Shown here: positions 34,731 through 43,230 of the stretch, one piece after another
Layout of the letters: each line of letters opens with the position of its first letter
How positions within the stretch are numbered: the first letter of the stretch is position 1
Source of the DNA: Streptomyces sp. NBC_01478
Lineage (GTDB): Bacteria; Actinomycetota; Actinomycetes; Streptomycetales; Streptomycetaceae
Length of the DNA stretch: 64,000 nucleotides
Assembly (NCBI RefSeq): GCF_036227225.1
Contig: NZ_CP109444.1
Location: 10,955,501 to 11,019,500 of the forward strand
Direction: 5' to 3'
Made by a program: the position numbers and the translations under genes
Notes under the pieces: model-generated
What the model saw: the letters and a program-made list of their open reading frames with translations, nothing else
Database searches by the model: none
What the model was told of the DNA's origin: nothing

Positions 34731-34925
34731 CTACTGCGCGATGTGGATCGCCAGCGCGGGGCAGACGGCGGCCGCTTCACGGACGTCGTCGGCCAGTTCG
34801 GCGGGCGGGTCGTCGGTCAGCAGGACGACGACTCCGTCCTCGTCACGCTGGTCGAAGACGTCCGGTGCGGTCGCCGCGCACTGGCCGGCCGCGATGCATC
34901 TGTCCTGCTCGACGGTTATTTTCAC
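34731..34925 (-). CDS. 3Fe-4S ferredoxin
   Basis: 64-residue ferredoxin with Cys-x5-Cys (DRCIAAGQC) and a distant Cys-Pro (AVCPALAIH), the three-cysteine pattern of P450-associated 3Fe-4S ferredoxins. I use GTG 34925 (MKITVEQDRC) because AGGGAG lies six bases upstream; an ATG at 34940 is in frame but lacks its own site. First gene of the catabolic operon, with the TCAATCGATTGA palindrome 93 bp upstream. It should transfer electrons to the adjacent P450. Confidence 0.9.
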   Translation of the reverse strand: MKITVEQDRCIAAGQCAATAPDVFDQRDEDGVVVLLTDDPPAELADDVREAAAVCPALAIHIAQ

Positions 34926-35017
34926 GGGTTGCTCCCTCATGGCCGTCGGGGCAAGACGGCGCCCTTGGTGGGCTCCGTCGACCGCGCCTTCGAGTGAACT
35001 CCCGGCCTCCTGCTAAG

Positions 35018-35029
35018 TCAATCGATTGA
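35018..35029. promoter_or_regulatory. palindrome TCAATCGATTGA upstream of the ferredoxin-P450 operon
   Basis: Perfect 12-bp palindrome in an AT-rich stretch of the 175-bp gap between the ferredoxin start (34925) and the 3' end of a TetR gene (35101). Local base composition and position suit an operator/promoter; one of the two adjacent TetR proteins is the likely ligand. No copy was found between the two TetR genes. Confidence 0.65.
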
Positions 35030-35100
35030 TTCAAAATTTACTGAGACGGGTCGGTGGATCTTCTGTGGTTGCGCGGTGGGGCGAGGAGGTTGACGGTCCG

Positions 35101-35751
35101 TCAGGAGCTGTGTGTCACGGGTGCCGCCCACAGTCCGACGATCGCGTCGACCAGTCCGTCCGCGGCATCGTGCCAACTGGCTCTAGGTGTCGGGGTGTTG
35201 AGGGCCAGGGCACGCTCACGCTCGGCGCACGTGTAGAGGATCACGTTCCGGGTCATCGAGGTGCGTTCCGCGCGCACCTCGGCCGGCAGGTCGGGCAGGC
35301 ACCGGTGCAGGCCGTCGAGGATCTGCCGCCACACCGGCAGGTCGAGGGTCTCGGCGACCAGGATCTCGTGCAGCGCGGGGTCGGCCATCACCTGGGCGCA
35401 GAACCGCGCGAACCACGTGGGGCTGCCCAGCTCGGCCAGGTACTCGGGGGTCGGCCGCACCAAGCACGCCACCCAGTCCCGGAGTTGGGCGGAGTCTCCG
35501 GTCTCGGCCAGCAGGCGCTCGCTCAGGCGCTGGATCCGCTCGGCGTGATGACGGGCGATCGCCCGCACCAGGTCCGTCTTGGTGCCGAAGTGGTAGCCGA
35601 CCACGGCGGTGTTGCCCTGCCCCGCCGCCTCGCTGATCTGCCGGTTCGACACGGCGTACACACCGCGCTCGGCGAACAGGCGCTCCGCCGTGCTCCGGAT
35701 GAGCTCCCGGGTCACTCTGACCTGCTCGGCCCGGACACTCCTACCCGTCAT
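35101..35751 (-). CDS. TetR family regulator, copy 1 of a paralogous pair
   Basis: 216 residues. The N-terminal HTH is AERLFAERGVYAVSNRQISE and YHFGTKTDLVRAIARHHAE; the C-terminal helical ligand domain ends DAADGLVDAIVGLWAAPV. I take ATG 35751; a GTG at 35760 is in frame. Nearly the same HTH and C-terminal motif occur in the divergent gene at 35902, so the two arose by duplication. It is transcribed in the same direction as the P450 operon and ends 175 bp before the operon start. Confidence 0.88.
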   Translation of the reverse strand: MTGRSVRAEQVRVTRELIRSTAERLFAERGVYAVSNRQISEAAGQGNTAVVGYHFGTKTDLVRAIARHHAERIQRLSERLLAETGDSAQLRDWVACLVRPTPEYLAELGSPTWFARFCAQVMADPALHEILVAETLDLPVWRQILDGLHRCLPDLPAEVRAERTSMTRNVILYTCAERERALALNTPTPRASWHDAADGLVDAIVGLWAAPVTHSS

Positions 35752-35901
35752 GTCCACCACCGTACCGGGACCGTACGCGGCCGGTCGCTCCCACCTGCCC
35801 CTGGACGGAAATCAACCGGGTGACTTACGTTCTAGGCGCGTCGGACCAACGGGACAAGTCGTCGCGAGACGGTGCCATGTCCCGGAACGGCGGTGGGGAC
35901 G

Positions 35902-36567
35902 ATGGCCGACAGGACGCGGCGGGACGAACAGGTCAGGGCGACACGGACAGCGCTCCTGGACGCGGCGGAGCGCCTGTTCGCCGAACACGGCGTGCACGCG
36001 ATGTCCAACCGGCAGATCAGCGAGGCCGCGGGCCAGGGCAACAACACCGCCGTCAGCTACCACTTCGGCACCAAGGCCGATCTGGTGCGGGCCATCGTCC
36101 GACGGCACGCGGAACAGATCGAGCGCATCCGCGTCCGCATGCTGGCCGACATCGGGGACTCCACCGAACTCCGCGACTGGGTGGACTGTTCGGTGCGCCC
36201 CGTCACCGGCCACCTGGCGGCACTCGGCCGTCCGAGCTGGTACGCCCGGTTCATCGCGCAGGTCTCGGCCGATCCCGCCCTCTACGCCATCACGGAGGAG
36301 GAGTTCTTCGGGGCCTCCCCGTCGCTGTGGAAACTGGAGGAGGGCCTGACCCGCTGTGTGCCCGTCCTGCCGGCAGGGGTGCACGCCGACCGCGCCGTGA
36401 TGACCCGGCACCTGATCGTGCAGATGTCCGTCGAGAGGGAGCGAGCCCTGGCCGACGACACCCCCACCACCCGGTCGACCTGGCACGACACCGCCGACGG
36501 CCTCGTCGACGCGATCGTCGCGCTGTGGCAGGCGCCGGTGACGACGGGGCCGCCGCTGGCGAAGTGA
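35902..36567 (+). CDS. TetR family regulator, copy 2 of a paralogous pair
   Basis: 221 residues. HTH AERLFAEHGVHAMSNRQISE and YHFGTKADLVRAIVRRHAE; C-terminus HDTADGLVDAIVALWQAPVT, closely paralogous to copy 1. Start ATG 35902 has GGTGGGG upstream; an earlier ATG at 35872 is weaker. It precedes the FAD dehydrogenase gene by 149 bp on the same strand. The two TetRs probably sense different pathway metabolites or one represses each arm. Confidence 0.88.
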   Translation: MADRTRRDEQVRATRTALLDAAERLFAEHGVHAMSNRQISEAAGQGNNTAVSYHFGTKADLVRAIVRRHAEQIERIRVRMLADIGDSTELRDWVDCSVRPVTGHLAALGRPSWYARFIAQVSADPALYAITEEEFFGASPSLWKLEEGLTRCVPVLPAGVHADRAVMTRHLIVQMSVERERALADDTPTTRSTWHDTADGLVDAIVALWQAPVTTGPPLAK

Positions 36568-36716
36568 CCGTGGGCGGGCCGCAGTTGAGGAAGAAGAATT
36601 GCCGTTCCACTCACTGGGAGTGCGCATACCGCGCCCGGCCTTCGTACCTACCGTGTGCTCACCTGTCGGCACCCGGTCAGGGGCTGCCGCGCCGGAACGC
36701 GGAGGGAGACAGGCCG

Positions 36717-38408
36717 ATGACCGACTGGGACCACTCGACCGACTTCTTGGTGGTGGGCAGCGGTGCGGGCGTCACCGGAGCGATCCGGGCACGTGCGCTC
36801 GGCAAGGACGTTCTCGTCGTGGAGAAGACCGACCGGTTCGGCGGGTCGACCTGCATGTCGGGCGGTGTGATGTGGCTTCCCGACAACCCGCTCATGCGAC
36901 GCGAGGGCGTGACCGACTCGGCCGACGCCGCACTCAGGTACTTCGCCACCGTCGTCGGTGACGCGGGTCCGGCGTCGTCGACCGCCCGCAGGCAGGCCTA
37001 CGTCAGTGCCGGCGCCGAGATGGTCGACTTCCTGGAGTCCGAAGGCCTGGAACTCCGGCGCTGCGAGGGCTACAGCGACTACTACTCCGGCGTCCGGGGC
37101 TGCGAGGGCGGCTCGGCGCGCGGCAGGTCCATCGAGGCGAAGGTCTTCGACAAGAAGCGGCTCGGGCCGTGGCAGGACCGGATCCGCCCCGGCTTCGCGG
37201 GCGGCCTCGCCGTCTACACCGGTGAGGCGTCACGCCTGACCCTGATGCGGACGCGGGTCGGGCTGACCGTCCTGGCCAGGGCGGGGGCACGTACAGCCCT
37301 CGGCCGGATCCGCCGGCAGCGGCTCGTGACGAACGGGGTGGCACTGTCCGCCCGCCTGCTCCAGATCCTGCTCCGGCAGGACGTTCCCGTCTGGCTCGAA
37401 TCTCCCCTCACCGACCTCGTGGTCGAGGACGGGCGGGTCGTCGGCGTCGTGGTCCACAGGGGCGGTCGTGACCTCAGGATCCGCGCCCGGGACGGCGTGC
37501 TGCTCGCCGCCGGAGGCTTCGCCCGCAACAAGGAGATGCGCGCACAGCACTCGGGAGGCCGGCCCACCAGCGACCGGTGGACCTCGGCCAACCCGGGCGA
37601 CACCGGGGAGACGATCCGGATCGCCATGGCACACGGGGCCGCCACGGACATGCTGGACGAGGCGTGGTGGATGCCCTCGTGGATCATGCCCGACGGCACC
37701 CCCAACATGTGCATGTCCGAACGCACCAGGCCCGGCTCGATCATCGTCGACACGGAGGGCCGCCGGTACTTCAACGAGGCGGTCGCCTACCAGGAGGCCG
37801 GCCAGCAGATGTACGCCCACGACCGGGAGTCCGGAGGCGCGGTGCCGTCCTGGCTCGTCATCGACGCCCGGCACCGCAGCCACTACCCGTTCGGGATGTC
37901 CCCTCCCGGCCGCACCCCGAAGGAGTGGATCACCAGCGGCGCGATGAAGCGCGCCGACAGTCTGGAGGACCTCGCCCGGCAGTGCGGAATCGACACCGGC
38001 GGACTCCTCAAGACCGTCGAGCGGTTCAACGCGCTCGCGGCGCGAGGCGTCGACGAGGACTTCCACCGCGGGGAGGGCGACCACGAGAAGTTCTACGGCG
38101 ACCCCACCCACGCCCCCAACCCGTGCCTGGGACCCGTCTCGAAGCCGCCGTTCCACGCGGTCGCCCTGTACCCGGGGGACATCGGCACCAGCGGGGGAAT
38201 CCTCTGCGACGAGTTCGCCCGGGTGCTCGACACCGAGGCCAACCCCGTCGCCGGGCTCTACGCCACCGGCAACTGCACCGCGTCCGTGATGGGACGCAAG
38301 TACCTCGGCGCGGGCGCCAGCATCGCCGCGTCGGCGGTGTTCGGACACGTGGCGGCGAACCACGCGTCCTCGGCGGGACGGGGGCCGGGCTACAACGACG
38401 CCGACTGA
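36717..38408 (+). CDS. FAD-dependent dehydrogenase (fumarate reductase / 3-ketosteroid delta-1-dehydrogenase-like)
   Basis: 563 residues. FAD Rossmann motif FLVVGSGAGVTGAIRARALG, adenine-ribose segment VLVVEKTDRFGGSTCMSGG, and the C-terminal FAD closure NCTASVMGRKYLGAGASIAA. The fold matches the FAD-binding-2 family that includes 3-ketosteroid dehydrogenases and fumarate reductases. Start ATG 36717 has GGAGGGAGA upstream. It may introduce a double bond next to a ketone in the P450-cluster substrate; a steroid-like, terpenoid or cyclic-ketone substrate is possible, not shown. Confidence 0.87.
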   Translation: MTDWDHSTDFLVVGSGAGVTGAIRARALGKDVLVVEKTDRFGGSTCMSGGVMWLPDNPLMRREGVTDSADAALRYFATVVGDAGPASSTARRQAYVSAGAEMVDFLESEGLELRRCEGYSDYYSGVRGCEGGSARGRSIEAKVFDKKRLGPWQDRIRPGFAGGLAVYTGEASRLTLMRTRVGLTVLARAGARTALGRIRRQRLVTNGVALSARLLQILLRQDVPVWLESPLTDLVVEDGRVVGVVVHRGGRDLRIRARDGVLLAAGGFARNKEMRAQHSGGRPTSDRWTSANPGDTGETIRIAMAHGAATDMLDEAWWMPSWIMPDGTPNMCMSERTRPGSIIVDTEGRRYFNEAVAYQEAGQQMYAHDRESGGAVPSWLVIDARHRSHYPFGMSPPGRTPKEWITSGAMKRADSLEDLARQCGIDTGGLLKTVERFNALAARGVDEDFHRGEGDHEKFYGDPTHAPNPCLGPVSKPPFHAVALYPGDIGTSGGILCDEFARVLDTEANPVAGLYATGNCTASVMGRKYLGAGASIAASAVFGHVAANHASSAGRGPGYNDAD

Positions 38409-38602
38409 CCGTACGGGCACCACGCGGTGGCCGGAACCCGTGCCGCCCCGGGTGCGCACATCCCCGCAGGCCGAACCGCACGAGACCCCCTGCACCGGTC
38501 TTGCCTCCGCAGCCCGCGTCCCGTTACGTTGCGGCAAAGTTACTGGCCAGGTACGCGATGCGGTCCGGCGCATCGGTGTTCGGCGAGCGGAACGGGCATC
38601 GG

Positions 38603-39643
38603 GTGACAGGTCGCGGCAAGGGACAACTGGAGGCGCAGTACGGCCTCCTGACGAGCATCGCCACGGAGGCGGGTGTCTCGCTCAGCACGGTGTCCAAAGT
38701 GGTGCACCGGCGCCGGGACGTCGGCGCCCGGACCCGCGAGCGGGTCGAGGAACTCCTCGCCCGGCACGGCTTCGTCCGGCCCTGGGAGCGCGATCCCGCG
38801 ACACCCCGGCAGATCATCGCGGTGTTCCGGGACCTGTCCGGGCCGTACACGCTGGAGGTGGTCCGCGGCATCGTGGACGCGGCCGGAGCACTCGGCATCG
38901 ACGTGGTCACCGGCACGACGAGCCGGCGGTCGATCTCCGGGTGGCTGGAGCAGTGCGTGGCGCTCGGCGCGGCCGGGATCGTCATCGTGATCTCGATGCT
39001 CTCCGAGGAGGACCAGCGCCGTATCGTCGAGCAACGGCTCCCGGTGGTGCTGATCGACCCGCTCAGCGCGCCCTCCGAGGACATCCCCAGCATCGGCGTG
39101 ACGAACTGGAGCGGCGCCCGCGACGCCGTACAGCACCTGCTGGAGCTCGGGCACACCCGGATCGGCATGATCGCGGGCCGCTCGCACTCCCTGGCCGGGG
39201 CCGCGCGCGTGCACGGCTACCGGGCCGCGCTGGAGGAGGCGGGGATCGCCTACGATCCGACGATCGTCCGCTCCACCGACTTCGACTACGCCGAGGCGCT
39301 CGCCACCGCCGGCCAGATCCTGCGGGCCGACGACCCGCCCACGGCCGTCTTCGCGGCCAGCGACGCGCAGGCGCTCGGCGTCCTGGAGGCAGCCCGGCAA
39401 CACGGGCTCGCCGTACCGGACGACCTGGCGGTCATGTCCTTCGACGACACCCTCGTCGCGGCGATGGCCTGTCCACCGCTCAGCGCGGTACGCCAGCCCT
39501 TCGAGGAGCTGGGGCGCGAGGCCACCCGCGTACTCCTGGAACTCGCCCAGGGCAGGCCGCCGGTGTCCCCGCGCATCGAGCTGGCCACGGAACTCGTGCT
39601 GCGGACTTCGACGTCCGTGCGGCGACGCGTCAATAGCGCGTAA
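38603..39643 (+). CDS. LacI family transcriptional regulator of the glycosidase locus
   Basis: 346 residues. HTH LTSIATEAGVSLSTVSKVVH, hinge RERVEELLARHGFVRPWERD, then a sensing core (IIAVFRDLSGPYTLEVVRG, AVFAASDAQALGVLEAARQ, LAVMSFDDTLVAAMACPPLS). The GTG at 38603 puts the HTH about 14 residues in; ATG 38558 would add 15 residues. Transcription runs into the ricin-lectin glycosidase. A CGAAA-centred palindrome begins 13 bp after its stop and three more follow, so this protein is the likely repressor of the local carbohydrate genes. Confidence 0.88.
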   Translation: MTGRGKGQLEAQYGLLTSIATEAGVSLSTVSKVVHRRRDVGARTRERVEELLARHGFVRPWERDPATPRQIIAVFRDLSGPYTLEVVRGIVDAAGALGIDVVTGTTSRRSISGWLEQCVALGAAGIVIVISMLSEEDQRRIVEQRLPVVLIDPLSAPSEDIPSIGVTNWSGARDAVQHLLELGHTRIGMIAGRSHSLAGAARVHGYRAALEEAGIAYDPTIVRSTDFDYAEALATAGQILRADDPPTAVFAASDAQALGVLEAARQHGLAVPDDLAVMSFDDTLVAAMACPPLSAVRQPFEELGREATRVLLELAQGRPPVSPRIELATELVLRTSTSVRRRVNSA

Positions 39644-39655
39644 CTCCCCATTCTG

Positions 39656-39668
39656 CGAAACACTTTCG
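39656..39668. promoter_or_regulatory. LacI-type operator CGAAA-CAC-TTTCG
   Basis: 13-bp palindrome with a 3-bp centre, 80 bp upstream of the glycosidase start. One of four similar sites in this locus. Confidence 0.65.
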
Positions 39669-39747
39669 AAACGCGCCGGTGACATCGGTATGTCGGCTAC
39701 GAATACTGGCTTCCTGCCCGGACCCCCTCCCGGTGAAAGGAAAGCCG

Positions 39748-41940
39748 TTGACAAGAACCTGGGTGCGAAAGGCTTTCGCGTGGGCGACAGCCTTCGGCAC
39801 AGGCGTGGCATTCGCCATCGCCTCCGCGACAGGCGCCTCCGCCTATCAGCCGAGCCCCGCCAATCTGTATACGGCGACGAACACCGCCGCGTGCAGCAAG
39901 AGCCCGTGTGTTCTCTACCCGAAGTCGGCCCAGTTGGCGGACGGCCGGATCGTGGCCACTTTCGAGAACGACCAGACCGCTCCGGTCGGCCAGACACTGC
40001 CCATATACAAGAGCGACGACTCCGGCACGACCTGGGCGAAACTCTCCGACGTCAAAGCCCCCGCCTATCTCTCCAGCGACTCCAAGTACGCGAAATACAC
40101 GAGCAATTGGACCAACCCGTATCTCTACGTCCTGCCGCAGAACGTCGGCGGCCTGAGCGCGGGCACGCTGCTGCTCGCGAGCATCGTCTCCGGCGACGAC
40201 TACTACTACCAGGAGCAGAAGGCCGCCAACTCCGGTTGGACGCCCACCAGTGACGGCGACCGCAAGGACGTGGCGCTCGCCCTCTACTCCAGCACCGACG
40301 ACGGCGCGACCTGGACCATCCAGAACATCATCGCCGCCGGTGGCTGGCAGGGCGGCAGCGCGGGCAGCGTCGGCCGGGTCTCCACGGCCAACACCTACGC
40401 CCAGGTCGACCCCGTCTGGGAACCCCATCTCCTCGCCCACAACGGCCAACTCATCGCCTACTACTCCGACGAGGACGACTACACCGGCTACAACACCACC
40501 ACCGGCGCCCCGACCCTCGACCCGGACAACGCCACGGCGACGGACTCCGGCGGCCAGGTCCTCCTCCACCGTACCTGGGACGGTTCCAGCTCAACTGCCT
40601 GGAGTTCCCCGGTCGTTGACGTGCCGGGATCCACGGTGAGCATGGGCAGCGGCAAGACGGAGATCGGCGGCGGCCGGCCCGGCATGACGACCATCGCCCC
40701 GACGACCGACGGCAAGTGGCTTCTGACGTACGAGTACTGGGGCGGCGGCACGAACGTCCGCTACCGGATCTCCGACGACCCGACGAAGTTCTTCTCCGCC
40801 ACGGACAACGCGATCACCGCACTGCCCGTGCCCTCCGGCGGGGCCACCCTGTCCACCGGCGGCAGCCCCGTCCTCCTCCCGATGCCGGACGGCCGGATCG
40901 TCTACAACGCGGCGGGCAGCGGCGACGTCTGGGTCAACGAGTCCGGGCTCAGCACCGGCACCTGGAAGGAGTACAAGACGTCGATCGCGGCCGGGTACAG
41001 CCGCATGCTCCAGTACGTCGACGGCACCGGACGCGTCCTCGTCCTCCAGGCATCATGGAGCGGCACCAGCGTCGGCCCCGTGAAGTACGCCGAGGTCGAC
41101 CTCGGCCGCTCCGACGGCGCCTACTACAGCCTCGTCAACCGGCTCACCGGTCAGGTGCTCAGCCCCGCGTCCGGCAAGACCCAGGACGCCAACCTCACCG
41201 GGAACACCCCAGACCTGGTCCTGAGTGCCGCCAACTCCACCGACGCCACTCAGCGTTGGCACTTCACCGCCAAGGGGAGCAACATCACGCTGCTCAACAA
41301 GGCGGGGGGCCGCTCGGTCGCCATCTGGACCGGCACCGCGACGGCCGGGCAGAAGCTGGCCCAGTGGGTCGACGACGGCGCGACCGACAAACAGTGGACC
41401 CAGGTCGCCTCCTCGACCAGCGGCTACTACAAGCTCCGCTCCGTCCTCAACACCGGCCTCTACATGACCGGTTCGACCGCAGGCGGCTCCGTCACCGTGG
41501 CGGCCGCGACCACCGACGGCTCGCAGGACTGGCAGTTGGTCCAGGACCCGCTCCCCACGGCCTCGACCTTCACCCTGAAGGGCGCGTACTCCGGCCGCTG
41601 CCTCGACGTCCCGAACGGTGCGACGGGCGTCCAGGTCCAGATCTACGACTGCTCGGGCAACGCCTACCAAACCATCACGCAGACCACGGCCGGCGAACTC
41701 CGCGTCAACGGCAACTGCCTGGCGGCGAACGGTGACGGCACCACCGCGGGCACCACGCTCATCCTCTGGGCCTGCAACGGAAAGTCCAGCCAGAAGTGGG
41801 CGTTCCGCGGGGACGGCACCATCGTCAACCGCTCCAACGGCCTGGTCATCGACGTGACCAACTGGGGGACGGCCAATGGCTCGAAGGTGGAGCTGTGGAC
41901 GGGGCTGGGCACCGCCACCCAGCAGTGGACTCGTAGCTAG
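39748..41940 (+). CDS. secreted sialidase-fold glycosidase (GH93-like) with ricin-type lectin repeats
   Basis: 730 residues. TTG 39748 follows GAAAGGAAAGCCG; a Sec signal (FAWATAFGTGVAFAIASATGA) ends near ASA-YQ. Residues ~40-450 form a beta-propeller-like domain with BNR/Asp-box-like blades (IYKSDDSGTTWAK, LYSSTDDGATWTI) and PVWEPHLLAHNGQLIAYYSD, as in GH93 exo-arabinanases and related sialidase-fold enzymes. Residues ~455-590 and ~595-730 are two ricin-B-like modules (KGAYSGRCLDVPNGATG, QIYDCSGNAYQ, LILWACNGKSSQKW). An operator overlaps the start of the coding region. GH93 is preferred over true sialidase, as the FRIP motif and arginine triad were not evident; specificity is inferred. Confidence 0.8.
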   Translation: MTRTWVRKAFAWATAFGTGVAFAIASATGASAYQPSPANLYTATNTAACSKSPCVLYPKSAQLADGRIVATFENDQTAPVGQTLPIYKSDDSGTTWAKLSDVKAPAYLSSDSKYAKYTSNWTNPYLYVLPQNVGGLSAGTLLLASIVSGDDYYYQEQKAANSGWTPTSDGDRKDVALALYSSTDDGATWTIQNIIAAGGWQGGSAGSVGRVSTANTYAQVDPVWEPHLLAHNGQLIAYYSDEDDYTGYNTTTGAPTLDPDNATATDSGGQVLLHRTWDGSSSTAWSSPVVDVPGSTVSMGSGKTEIGGGRPGMTTIAPTTDGKWLLTYEYWGGGTNVRYRISDDPTKFFSATDNAITALPVPSGGATLSTGGSPVLLPMPDGRIVYNAAGSGDVWVNESGLSTGTWKEYKTSIAAGYSRMLQYVDGTGRVLVLQASWSGTSVGPVKYAEVDLGRSDGAYYSLVNRLTGQVLSPASGKTQDANLTGNTPDLVLSAANSTDATQRWHFTAKGSNITLLNKAGGRSVAIWTGTATAGQKLAQWVDDGATDKQWTQVASSTSGYYKLRSVLNTGLYMTGSTAGGSVTVAAATTDGSQDWQLVQDPLPTASTFTLKGAYSGRCLDVPNGATGVQVQIYDCSGNAYQTITQTTAGELRVNGNCLAANGDGTTAGTTLILWACNGKSSQKWAFRGDGTIVNRSNGLVIDVTNWGTANGSKVELWTGLGTATQQWTRS
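39765..39779. promoter_or_regulatory. LacI-type operator GCGAAAG-G-CTTTCGC
   Basis: 15-bp palindrome with 7-bp perfect arms, located inside the glycosidase coding region just after its TTG start. A bound repressor here would block initiation or early elongation. Confidence 0.65.
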
Positions 41941-41950
41941 CCCGGGAACA

Positions 41951-41987
41951 GAAGCGGCGCCACCGTCCCCGACGGTGGCGCCGCTTC
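41951..41987. terminator. strong bidirectional hairpin terminator
   Basis: Perfect 17-bp GC-rich inverted repeat (GAAGCGGCGCCACCGTC) with a CCC loop, in the 65-bp convergent gap between the glycosidase stop (41940) and the chimeric remnant's end (42006). It would terminate both transcripts. Confidence 0.88.
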
Positions 41988-42005
41988 TCGTGGGTGTCCC
42001 CGCCG

Positions 42006-42449
42006 CTACTCGCGCTCGACGCTCACCGGAACCGCGTGCTGCCGCAGCACCGTCGCGTCCCGCTCCTCGCCGACGAGCCGGATCGTGTCCCGGACCGGTG
42101 TGTCCAGGCTGGAGGAGCCGAGCTGGAGCCGGATCTCGCCGGGCTCGACGATCCGTCCGCCGTTCAGGCCGGTGAAGGCCAACCGGTCGCTGTCGACGTG
42201 GAAGCGGACCGTCGCCCGCTGGCCGGGCTCCAGGGGCAGCTTGGCGAACCCGAGCAGGTACGCGTCGACCGACTGCTTGAGGATCGTCTGGTCGTTCAGC
42301 GCCCACATCGTCAGGCCCTTCGACGACGAGGTGGTGGACGGACCCGAGGACCCGCAGGCGGCCAGGCCCGCGGCCAGGGTGACCGCGGCTGCGACGGAGC
42401 GTCGAATTCTCGGGCTTCCGAGATGTCCGGTGACCGGGATTCCCCGCAT
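42006..42449 (-). pseudogene. chimera: ABC binding-lipoprotein N-terminus fused to GH3 C-terminal domain
   Basis: 147-residue frame. Residues 1-~65 are a lipoprotein signal peptide (AVTLAAGLAACGSSGPSTTS) and the start of a family 1 binding protein (LTMWALNDQTILK). The rest, from ~67 (LLGFAKLPLEPGQRATVRF, DRLAFTGLNGGRIVEPG), matches the fibronectin-III-like C-terminal domain of GH3 beta-glucosidases/xylosidases. Both fragments are incomplete and neither function can survive. The join suggests one deletion removed most of an ABC-GH3 operon. Start ATG 42449 follows GAGAGGCACACC. Two operators of the third LacI regulon lie just upstream, consistent with former sugar-regulated expression. Confidence 0.78.
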
Positions 42450-42513
42450 GGTGTGCCTCTCTTCTCTCGGCATGCCGTAGGTGCGCAGGACAGAGGCGGA
42501 AACGGATACCGGA

Positions 42514-42528
42514 CCGAAAGGCTTTCGG
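42514..42528. promoter_or_regulatory. LacI-type operator CCGAAAG-G-CTTTCGG
   Basis: 15-bp palindrome, 65 bp upstream of the chimeric remnant start. Same core as 39765-39779, so the same LacI protein probably binds it. Confidence 0.7.
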
Positions 42529-42614
42529 ATGCCCCACCGCGGGTCGCCTGCCTGCTGGCCGGGAAACTGACACGGAATTCACACCCAGGACAAGCACGGG
42601 AAATTCCTCAGTTA

Positions 42615-42627
42615 CGAAAGACTTTCG
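42615..42627. promoter_or_regulatory. LacI-type operator CGAAAG-A-CTTTCG
   Basis: 13-bp palindrome, 166 bp upstream of the remnant start and 31 bp beyond the end of the next minus-strand gene. Its spacing from 42514 (about 100 bp centre to centre) would allow looping. Confidence 0.62.
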
Positions 42628-42657
42628 CAGCACCGGGGGCGCGCTTGCCCCGAAGGC

Positions 42658-43011
42658 TCATCGGAACTCGTGCACCACCTGGATCTCGCCGACGATGTGG
42701 GCGTTGAACTCGTCCAGCTCCTCGGCCGGCACCCACAGCTCCAGAATCGTCCGGCCACCCGCCTGCTGGACGGGATACCGGGTCAGGAACTCCGACTCCA
42801 CCTCGAACCGCGTCACGAAACCGGCGCCGTCGTGCTTGACGTTCCAGTCCCGCGCGATCCTGATCGCGTAGTCCTCGTTGAGGACGGGGTAGAAGATCGG
42901 CTGCTCGGGCAGCCGGGGCGGCCAGGCACGCCAGTCGAGCGCGCGGACCAGGTCCAGCTCCACGGGGCCGGTAGGGCGCCAGAGGGTGGTCGTCGGTCGC
43001 CGGTTCGTCAT
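42658..43011 (-). CDS. conserved actinobacterial protein of the ADP-ribosylation/crystallin J1-annotated family
   Basis: 117-residue small cytosolic protein, with blocks TLWRPTGPVELDLVRALDWR, FYPVLNEDYAIRIARDWNV and TILELWVPAEELDEFNAHIV seen in many Streptomyces genomes, where homologues are often annotated ADP-ribosylation/crystallin J1, a label whose function is unproven. Start ATG 43011. It stands alone, with the third LacI regulon's outermost operator 31 bp beyond its stop. Confidence 0.78.
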   Translation of the reverse strand: MTNRRPTTTLWRPTGPVELDLVRALDWRAWPPRLPEQPIFYPVLNEDYAIRIARDWNVKHDGAGFVTRFEVESEFLTRYPVQQAGGRTILELWVPAEELDEFNAHIVGEIQVVHEFR

Positions 43012-43230
43012 CGGAGTCGCTCTCTGCGTCAGGGGGCAGGTCAGGTCAGGGGTTAAGTCCGGGATCAAGGGGTCGCAGCGGACGATATCGGCGGCATTCA
43101 GGGGCCGGCCACAGAGTTTCGACCCCGGGTGACCGACGCCCGACCCCGACCCGATGCCGCCGCACCACGGGTCGCTACCGCCCGAACGCCCGCGCGGGTG
43201 TTGGGATGGGGACGGCAGAAAGGGGCCGTG

